Shown here in pieces: positions 23,571 through 28,549 of a DNA stretch of 28,549 bases (its first letter is position 1; each line of letters starts with the position of its first letter). Made by a program: the position numbers and the translations under genes. Origin of the DNA: Deltaproteobacteria bacterium (lineage in GTDB: Bacteria; Desulfobacterota; Syntrophobacteria; BM002); contig JAGFXI010000001.1 in the NCBI GenBank assembly GCA_017861095.1, positions 1 to 28,549 of the forward strand. The letters are read 5' to 3'. The notes beneath the pieces were generated by a model, which did no database searches, was not told where the DNA came from, and saw only the letters and a program-made list of their open reading frames with translations.

Positions 23571-23797
23571 TGTCCACGACGCATTCCCCGTTGCCGGCAC
23601 ATTGCCAGAAGGTTCTAGGAGCCGTCCTCCGGCGCGGGACGGGCGTTTCCACAACCTGCCGAGGCGCCCACTCGTCGCTTTTTCTTGCCTTTCTCCTTGC
23701 CTTTGTGCTTTCATAGAAGTAATGCCTCGGGCGGCCCAAGGTGGACGAGACGACGGGGAGTCACAGCCGGATGTCACTCGACAGAGGGAAGCGAGAA

Positions 23798-24454
23798 ATG
23801 GCGGTACGAATTCTTCTTGCTGACGATCACAAGATCGTGCGCGATGGTCTGCGCTCGCTGCTGGAAAAGCAGCAAGGCATGGAAGTCGTGGGTGAGGCGG
23901 AAAACGGGCGACGGGCGCTGGAACTCGCCCATCAGAAGAAGCCCGACGTGGTCATCATGGACGTGAGCATGCCGGATCTCAATGGAATCGAGGCAACCCG
24001 TCAGATGCTCGCGGACCAGCCGGGGGTGAGGGTGATCGGTCTCTCCATGCATTCAGACCGCCGCCTGGTCGCGGGCATGCTCCAGGCTGGCGCCTTCGGT
24101 TTTCTCCTCAAAGACTGCGCTTTCGATGAGCTAGCCCGGGCGATCAACGCCGTGATGTCCAACCAGCCGTATCTGAGCCCCCGGATAGCGGGAACGGTCA
24201 TACAGGACTATGTGCGCCGCATGACTCCGAGTGAATCCCCGACCTCCGACGCCCTCCTCACCACGAGGGAGCGCGAAGTTCTCCAGCTCCTCGCCGAGGG
24301 CTGGTCTACCAAAAAGATCGGGTCCCACCTCCATGTGAGTGTGAAGACGGTGGAGACCCACCGTCGCCAGATGATGGACAAGCTCGGCCTTCACAGCATC
24401 GCCGAAATCACCAAGTACGCCATTCGCGAAGGGCTGACCTCCCTGGAACCCTAG
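23798..24454 (+). CDS. NarL/LuxR-type response regulator
   Basis: A 218-residue two-component regulator. The receiver has the acidic pair D9-D10 (LLADDHKIVRDGL), the phosphorylation site D55 (VIMDVSMPDLNG) and K105 (FLLKDCA). The LuxR helix-turn-helix follows (about 150-215: LTTREREVLQLLAEG, HVSVKTVETHRRQMMDKLG). ATG 23798 was chosen since it precedes the first beta strand and GAGGGA lies upstream; an in-frame ATG at 23741 would add an unconvincing extension. No histidine kinase gene is adjacent. Its TAG stop is the CTAG end of a dispersed-repeat copy. Confidence 0.95.
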   Translation: MAVRILLADDHKIVRDGLRSLLEKQQGMEVVGEAENGRRALELAHQKKPDVVIMDVSMPDLNGIEATRQMLADQPGVRVIGLSMHSDRRLVAGMLQAGAFGFLLKDCAFDELARAINAVMSNQPYLSPRIAGTVIQDYVRRMTPSESPTSDALLTTREREVLQLLAEGWSTKKIGSHLHVSVKTVETHRRQMMDKLGLHSIAEITKYAIREGLTSLEP

Positions 24455-24476
24455 CCCGCATTACGCACGAGCCACC
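24451..24476 (-). repeat. 26-bp dispersed repeat, copy 4
   Basis: Minus-strand copy: the reverse complement reads GGTGGC then TCGTGCGTAATGCGGGCTAG, one mismatch in the last 20 bases against copy 1. It provides the TAG stop codon of the LuxR-type regulator gene. Confidence 0.85.
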
Positions 24477-24745
24477 TGCTGCGACCGCAGATCTGGTCGC
24501 CCTTCTGGGCGTCCTAAGGGCTCGGGCTCATCTTTCGTCCCAGGGGAATTCAGCCGTTTCGAAGGGCAAAATCAGGGATGCCCTGATTGCGGAATCATGG
24601 TGGTTGTCTCCATAATAGTATGCACGGAGATGTCGGGAGCACCCCGGTACGCCGATCTCTTTCAGCCCACCTGATCCATCTCTCGAACGCCAAGGACGGA
24701 AACCCCACGGGAGGGGTCACACATTTCAGGGCAGGAGGAACATTC

Positions 24746-25036
24746 ATGACTGGACCGGGACGCATGCAGGTGACCATTCAAGGAGATCGGGATACGGTGA
24801 TTCTCGATATCAGGCTCACTGATTACGACGGTCTGGATCTTCTGCAGGAGATCCGAGCGCGGCATCACGACCTGCCGGTTATCCTCTGTAGCGCCTACGA
24901 CACCTATCGAGAGGATCCGAAGGCCTTTGCGGCCGATTACTACGTGATCAAGTCATTCGATCTGGGAACACTGAAACAGCCGATTCAGCGAGCCATCGAG
25001 GCAGAGCTTTCCATGCGGCAGGCGGTTCGTGCATAA
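24746..25036 (+). pseudogene. Truncated response-regulator receiver domain
   Basis: A 96-residue reading frame with AGGAGG 8-9 nt upstream of ATG 24746. From about residue 18 it reads as a receiver: the phosphorylation Asp in TVILDIRLTDYDGLDLLQEI, the Thr/Ser position in VILCSAYD and the Lys in YYVIKSFDLGTLK. The first part, normally about 45 residues with the acidic pair, is replaced by a short unrelated start (MTGPGRMQVTIQGDRD), as if an internal deletion joined the start codon to the third beta strand. It should not take phosphate normally. The stop codon and last residues lie in a dispersed-repeat copy. It could be a relic or a dominant-negative stub. Confidence 0.7.
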
Positions 25037-25046
25037 CGCGGGCTAG
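25021..25046 (+). repeat. 26-bp dispersed repeat, copy 5
   Basis: GGCGGT then TCGTGCATAACGCGGGCTAG, one mismatch in the last 20 bases against copy 1. It supplies the last codons and TAA stop of the truncated receiver gene and is in opposite orientation to copy 4. Confidence 0.85.
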
Positions 25047-25067
25047 GTCTCTCAACGGCACTCCATC

Positions 25068-25778
25068 TCACTCGTCCGCACGGACGACGAAGGCTTTCAC
25101 CTGGTGCTCTCTGAGGAGTCGTGCAGCCAGAGCGTCGGCCTCCTGACGGCCGACCGGCCCACCTGCCTGTACCCGGTACCAGTGGCCTTTCCCTGGCAAG
25201 TCCACGGCGTGGACGGTCACTCGCGACTTGACGTGCTTGAGCGAGGCGGCAAACTTCTCGGCGCTCGCCTCATCCTTGAAGGAGGCGACCTGCACCGTAT
25301 AGCGGGCGGATGATGAGATCTCGGGGCCTGTGCTCACCTTTTCCGGCTGAGGAGGAGGCGGGGCCGGGGGCGCAGGTACCGTGCTTACCGGTGCCGGAGG
25401 CGTCGTCACCGTCTTTTGCTCGGGGACCTTTTCCGGGGGGGGAGTGGTGAGGCGGGCCTGCTTTTTCTTCGCGAGGGCCTCGTAGAACTCGAGGTCCTTG
25501 ATGGGAATCTTGTCCTCGACTGCTCCAGCCGCTGCAGGCTTTTCCGGCTCCGGTGCGGGGTTCCCCGAGCCGGGCCAGAGGCCCTCAGCCACCATCCGCC
25601 GCTTGATCTCCGTGAGATTGATGTTGGCCGGGGTGAGCCCCTTCCCCACCAAGAGCCCGAGGAGAAACATCCAGAACAGGGCGAGAAGCAGGCCGACGCC
25701 CCAGCCCACGACCGCCATCTTGCTCAACTCGAGGCGGAAGCTTTTCTTGGTTGACCTCCGGTTCTTCTCTGCGCCCAT
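25068..25778 (-). CDS. SPOR-domain membrane protein
   Basis: A 236-residue protein with a basic N-terminus, one membrane helix (about residues 22-46), a Pro/Ala-rich flexible linker (about 85-155) and a C-terminal SPOR domain (157-233: YTVQVASFKDEASAEKFAASL, WYRVQAGGP, EADALAARL). SPOR domains bind glycan strands stripped of peptides at the division site, so it is probably a cell-division or peptidoglycan-associated protein of the inner membrane facing the periplasm. It begins 23 bp after the argS stop on the same strand; I recall this argS-SPOR pairing from Desulfuromonadales genomes. Confidence 0.9.
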   Translation of the reverse strand: MGAEKNRRSTKKSFRLELSKMAVVGWGVGLLLALFWMFLLGLLVGKGLTPANINLTEIKRRMVAEGLWPGSGNPAPEPEKPAAAGAVEDKIPIKDLEFYEALAKKKQARLTTPPPEKVPEQKTVTTPPAPVSTVPAPPAPPPPQPEKVSTGPEISSSARYTVQVASFKDEASAEKFAASLKHVKSRVTVHAVDLPGKGHWYRVQAGGPVGRQEADALAARLLREHQVKAFVVRADE

Positions 25779-25801
25779 GGGCCCCCCGTGAGCGACGACG
25801 T

Positions 25802-27460
25802 CTACATCTTGTCCGGTGCAGAGACGCCGAGGAGTTCCAAGCCGTTACGGAGAGCGATGCGAACGGCTCCAGCCAAGGACAGCCGCGCCTGCGCTAGGTC
25901 CGTGTCGTCCTGGATCATCCGGTGATGATTGTAGTAACTGTGGAAGGTGGAGGCGAGCTGGGTCAGGTAGTAGGTGATTCGATGGGGCTCCAGGAACCGA
26001 GCGCTGTTCTCTACCACCTCGGGAAAGAAACTGAGCTCTTTGATGAGCGCCAACTCCTCGGGCAGATTGAGCCGCGAGAGATGCGAACCCTCCAGAGGCA
26101 GATGCCGCTCTTCAGCTAGGCGCATGAGACTGCAGATCCGGGCGTGGGCGTACTGGACGTAGTAGACAGGGTTCTCCGCCGTCTTCTCCTTAGCGAGCTC
26201 GAGATCGAAATCAAGAGGGCTGTCCGACCTACGGGTCAGGAAGATGAACCGGGCCGCATCGCGCCCCACCTCTTCGAGGACGGCTCTCAGGGTCTCGAAC
26301 TCGCCGGCCCGGGTGGACATGGCAACCGGCTTTCCCTTGCGGAGCAGGTTCACGAGTTGGACTAGGAGGAGTTTCAGGGAATCGGGTTTCCGGCCGAGGG
26401 CCATGACGCCCGCCTGCATTCTGGCCACGTAGCCATGGTGGTCGGCGCCCCAGAGGTTGATGACAAGCTCGAAGCCTCGCTCGAACTTGTTCTGATGGTA
26501 GGCGAGGTCCGAGGCAAAGTACGTGGTCAGGCCGTTGGCGCGCACCACCACTCGGTCTTTTTCATCCCCGAAGGCGGTGGAGCGGAACCAGAGGGCGCCG
26601 TCTTTCTCGAAAATGTGACCTGCAGCCTTGAGCGTCGCGATGGTGCGGTCGACGGCACCGCTTTCGTAAAGGCTCCGCTCACGGAACCACTCGTCATGGT
26701 GGACGCCGAAGAGATCGAGATCTTCCCGGATGCCGGCAAGGATCCGGTCAGCAGCATGCCGAGTGAACACCGGCACAGCCTCCGCCTCGGGCGTGTCCCG
26801 GTAGGAGTTGCCATGAAGCTCGAGCATCCCCCGGGCGAGGTCACGGATGTAGTCGCCCTGATAGCAGGTGTCGGGAAATTCGAGTTTACGGCCGAGGAGC
26901 TGCTGGTACCGGAGGAGTACGGAGCGGCCCAGGGTGTCCATCTGGGTCCCCACATCATTGATGTAGTACTCCCGCTGCACCCGGTGCCCGGTTGCCTCGA
27001 GGATCCGCGCGAGCACATCGCCGGTGGCGGCGCCCCGCCCGTGGCCGATGTGGAGCGGGCCCGTGGGGTTGGCGCTGACGAACTCGACCTGGACGCAGCG
27101 GCCCTTGCCGATGTTCACCCGACCATAGGTCTGATCCTGGGCCTGGATTTCAGGAAGGACCTGATACCAGGCGGCCGGACTGACGGTGAGATTAACGAAG
27201 CCGGGGCCGGCAACCTCCACGCGGGAAAACAGGCCGCCCCCGTCCGCCATCTGCTCGACGAGCGTCGAGGCTATCTCCCGCGGGGAGCGACGGTTGGGGC
27301 CGGCGAGGTTCAAGGCCAGGGTGGTGGCGAAATCGCCGTGGGCCTCGTTCTTCGGGACCTCCACCTGGGGCTCGAAGTCGACGGGAACCTGGAGCAGGCC
27401 GCGGTCCCGGCAATGCTCGAGGGTCTTGTTCAGGATGTCCAGGATTCGTCGTTTGATCAT
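25802..27460 (-). CDS. argS: Arginine-tRNA ligase
   Basis: Charges tRNA-Arg with arginine using ATP. 552 residues, the usual length. Class I features are the HIGH motif in GPLHIGHGRGAATGDVL and the AMSTRAGEF segment in place of KMSKS, as is common in ArgRS. The N-terminal Add1 domain for the tRNA D-loop and the C-terminal DALR anticodon-binding domain (RIALRNGLELLGV at the end) are present. ATG at 27460 (MIKRRILDIL) fits the family start; an upstream ATG at 27619 would add a non-family extension. No strong ribosome binding site is visible. Confidence 0.97.
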   Translation of the reverse strand: MIKRRILDILNKTLEHCRDRGLLQVPVDFEPQVEVPKNEAHGDFATTLALNLAGPNRRSPREIASTLVEQMADGGGLFSRVEVAGPGFVNLTVSPAAWYQVLPEIQAQDQTYGRVNIGKGRCVQVEFVSANPTGPLHIGHGRGAATGDVLARILEATGHRVQREYYINDVGTQMDTLGRSVLLRYQQLLGRKLEFPDTCYQGDYIRDLARGMLELHGNSYRDTPEAEAVPVFTRHAADRILAGIREDLDLFGVHHDEWFRERSLYESGAVDRTIATLKAAGHIFEKDGALWFRSTAFGDEKDRVVVRANGLTTYFASDLAYHQNKFERGFELVINLWGADHHGYVARMQAGVMALGRKPDSLKLLLVQLVNLLRKGKPVAMSTRAGEFETLRAVLEEVGRDAARFIFLTRRSDSPLDFDLELAKEKTAENPVYYVQYAHARICSLMRLAEERHLPLEGSHLSRLNLPEELALIKELSFFPEVVENSARFLEPHRITYYLTQLASTFHSYYNHHRMIQDDTDLAQARLSLAGAVRIALRNGLELLGVSAPDKM

Positions 27461-27541
27461 AATCCAGGTTTTCTCCCCAATCCTATCGCTTGAAAAAAGA
27501 CACGATGCCCCTCCTCGCCTAACCAAAGGGTCTCTCGTATC

Positions 27542-27559
27542 ACAGGCCCGTGGGCCTGT
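27542..27559. repeat. Perfect 8-bp inverted repeat upstream of argS
   Basis: ACAGGCCC and GGGCCTGT are separated by GT, 82 bp upstream of the argS start. In RNA read from the minus strand it would lie in the argS leader, or in DNA it could be an operator. The rest of the 294-bp divergent spacer (27461-27754) shows no gene. Confidence 0.4.
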
Positions 27560-27754
27560 CGAGACCTCTGTCTGCACCTCTCCGCGGGGGCTGTCCCGTG
27601 TCGCCCCAAGGTAGTGCATTTGCCAACCATAATCAAGGGCGACTTCCTTCTTCCTCCCTCCCTTGACAGGGCGCTCGGGCAGACCGTAGACTCCTTCCCC
27701 TGCAACAGCGGTTTGCAGACCAGCAGATAGACGGCAGCCGGCGAAGGGGAGATC

Positions 27755-27943
27755 ATGAACTTTTTCCTGACCGTTCTGGGCCTGGTGATGATCTTGGAGG
27801 GCATGCCGTACTTTGCCTTTCCGGAGAGGATCAAATCCTGGTTAGCTTACATCAGCACCCTGCCTGCCGGGCGACTCCGCCTGGTGGGGTTCGCCGCTAT
27901 GGTGGCGGGCATGGGCCTCGTGTACCTCGGTCAGCATGGATAG
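27755..27943 (+). CDS. DUF2065 small membrane protein
   Basis: A 62-residue protein matching DUF2065 along its length: MNFFLTVLGLVMILEGMPYFAFPERIK then a second membrane helix (LVGFAAMVAGMGLVYLG). Two membrane helices with a short loop. Family function is unknown. AAGGGGAG upstream of the ATG is a good ribosome binding site. Confidence 0.9.
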   Translation: MNFFLTVLGLVMILEGMPYFAFPERIKSWLAYISTLPAGRLRLVGFAAMVAGMGLVYLGQHG

Positions 27944-28246
27944 CCGTTGGCTCCAGATGCGCCTTGCCTCACAGACCACCCTGCCTTGGCGGAGCGTGAT
28001 GGGAGGGGGCAGGAGGTTCTCGTCCGCATAGTCGCGCCATTGATAGTATTGAGTGAGGTCCAGCCTTGTAACGGATGGGCGCACAAAGTCCGGGAGGCCT
28101 CCCTGCGATCGAAGGAAGGTAGAGGCTCCGGATGCGCTTTGCTTCGGAGAACCCCCTGCCTCCCGGGCCGGGTGCGCACGGGGGAAATCTGTTGACTTGC
28201 ACTCCCAACTGTGCTTAGCTTGGCCGGTTTATCGGCGACGCAAGAT
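27944..28246. other. 303-bp spacer with a duplicated 38-bp sequence
   Basis: 27949-27986 and 28124-28161 match at 31 of 38 positions (both begin GGCTCC, share GATGCGC and end CCCTGCCT). The second copy can form a small hairpin (CTCCG with CGGAG). A candidate promoter lies at 28192-28220. An 80-codon minus-strand reading frame (27842-28084) overlaps DUF2065 and the first copy but is not supported. Confidence 0.5.
28192..28220 (+). promoter_or_regulatory. Candidate sigma-70 promoter for queA
   Basis: TTGACT (28192-28197) is followed after 17 bp by TTAGCT (28215-28220), preceded by TGC like an extended -10. The -35 is good and the -10 is weak. It lies 26 bp upstream of the queA start codon, so the leader would be short. 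Confidence 0.4.
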
Positions 28247-28549
28247 ATGTACTGTTTGGATGACTATTCCTATGAGCTGCCCCCGGAGCTCATCGCCCAG
28301 ATCCCGAGCGGGAGCCGGGAGGGCTCAAGGCTCATGATCGTCCATCGGGGCTCCGGCTTGATCCGCCACCAACGGTTCATTGACCTGGAGACCTGGCTCA
28401 GAGCGGGCGATCTCGTGGTCCTCAATGACACGCGGGTGGTTCCGGCCCGGTTGCTGGGGCACAAGGAATCAAGGGGACGGATTGAACTCCTGGTGCTCTA
28501 CCCGGCGACGGATAGCAACCCCTACCGCTGTCTGGTTAAGGCCAAGAGG
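28247..28549 (+). CDS. queA: S-adenosylmethionine:tRNA ribosyltransferase-isomerase (3' end outside window)
   Basis: Transfers and isomerises the ribosyl part of S-adenosylmethionine onto 7-aminomethyl-7-deazaguanine in tRNA, making epoxyqueuosine. The first 101 residues are present and the frame stays open to the end of the window. Family landmarks are DDYSYELPPELIAQIP near the N-terminus and LRAGDLVVLNDTRVVPARLLG, followed by GRIELLVL. The full protein is usually about 340 residues, so roughly two thirds lies beyond the window. The ATG at 28247 is the only sensible start; its ribosome binding site is weak. Confidence 0.95.
   Translation, partial: MYCLDDYSYELPPELIAQIPSGSREGSRLMIVHRGSGLIRHQRFIDLETWLRAGDLVVLNDTRVVPARLLGHKESRGRIELLVLYPATDSNPYRCLVKAKR

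Larger units (their letters stand above)
24451..25046. mobile_element. Segment bounded by inverted 26-bp repeats (candidate non-autonomous element)
   Basis: The left end (24451-24476) starts CTAGCCCGCATTACGCACGA and the right end (25021-25046) ends with its near complement TCGTGCATAACGCGGGCTAG, both with CTAG outermost. The 596-bp segment holds hairpins at 24481-24500 (GCGACC/GGTCGC) and 24570-24588 (AATCAGGG/CCCTGATT) and a truncated receiver gene (24746-25036). No transposase is present. CTAG at both ends could be a 4-bp target duplication or part of the terminal repeat. It may be a MITE-like element or just two independent repeat copies. Confidence 0.5.

Noticed and set aside
24451..25046. 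Assignment of the repeat-bounded segment to a named IS family.
   Set aside because: No transposase is present and I cannot match the ends to a family with confidence without a database search.
27842..28084. Minus-strand reading frame of 80 codons between DUF2065 and queA.
   Set aside because: It overlaps the well-supported DUF2065 gene on the other strand; part looks protein-like but I recognise no family.
1..28549. Search for CRISPR arrays, tRNA and rRNA genes, prophage and toxin-antitoxin modules.
   Set aside because: No regular spaced repeats, tRNA-like cloverleafs, rRNA sequence, phage genes or recognisable toxin-antitoxin pairs were seen by eye.

Overview
The window is GC-rich, gene-dense chromosomal DNA from a Gram-negative-type bacterium. 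Pointers are a sigma-54 response regulator with a matching -24/-12 promoter, a bifunctional class A penicillin-binding protein, a SPOR-domain membrane protein directly downstream of argS, periplasmic HtrA-type proteases, DUF2065 and queA. The content suggests Desulfobacterota (the former Deltaproteobacteria) or a neighbouring lineage, but no rRNA or other decisive marker is present, so this is an inference. No tRNA, rRNA, CRISPR array or intact transposase was seen.

Layout. 1-3.1 kb: the 3' part of an NtrC-type regulator, an archaemetzincin-type metalloprotease, then a sigma-54 promoter with possible upstream activator sites. That promoter drives a protein with two four-cysteine motifs and a GcvH-like domain that lacks the lipoyl lysine; the unit ends in a strong terminator. 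3.2-6.2 kb: aroC, a small unknown protein on the minus strand, a TIM-barrel sugar isomerase-like protein and the KH-domain protein KhpA. 6.2-10.8 kb: a structured spacer, a Lon-like protease, a HAD phosphatase and two small unknown proteins, closed by a hairpin shared with the convergent genes. 10.8-12.7 kb (minus strand): a small beta-barrel-like protein and a phosphomannomutase/phosphoglucomutase. 12.9-19.4 kb: envelope and stress genes (DUF218, two tandem HtrA-like proteases, a DUF1285-like protein, mutM, a class A PBP). 19.5-24.5 kb: a HAD-IB phosphatase, a DJ-1 protein, a flavin reductase-like protein, a metallophosphatase next to a Ser/Thr kinase with a C-terminal DUF1566, and a LuxR-type response regulator. 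24.5-25.0 kb: a segment bounded by inverted repeats that carries a truncated receiver gene. 25.1-28.5 kb: argS and a SPOR protein (minus strand), DUF2065 and the start of queA.

The most unusual signal is a 26-bp repeat, core TCGTGCATAATGCGGGCTAG, present in six copies. Four copies supply the stop codon of a neighbouring reading frame and a fifth lies 7 bp past a stop. Two pairs are inverted with CTAG outward: one encloses 55 bp and makes a long hairpin, the other encloses 596 bp including the truncated response regulator. This looks like an uncharacterised family of small non-autonomous elements, or of 3'-end elements, rather than chance.

Other points for a second look are the sigma-54-controlled GcvH-like protein, a PDZ-less HtrA with a C-terminal membrane anchor next to a PDZ-containing paralogue, a kinase/phosphatase gene pair, and a Lon-like protease whose Walker A lysine is replaced by leucine.
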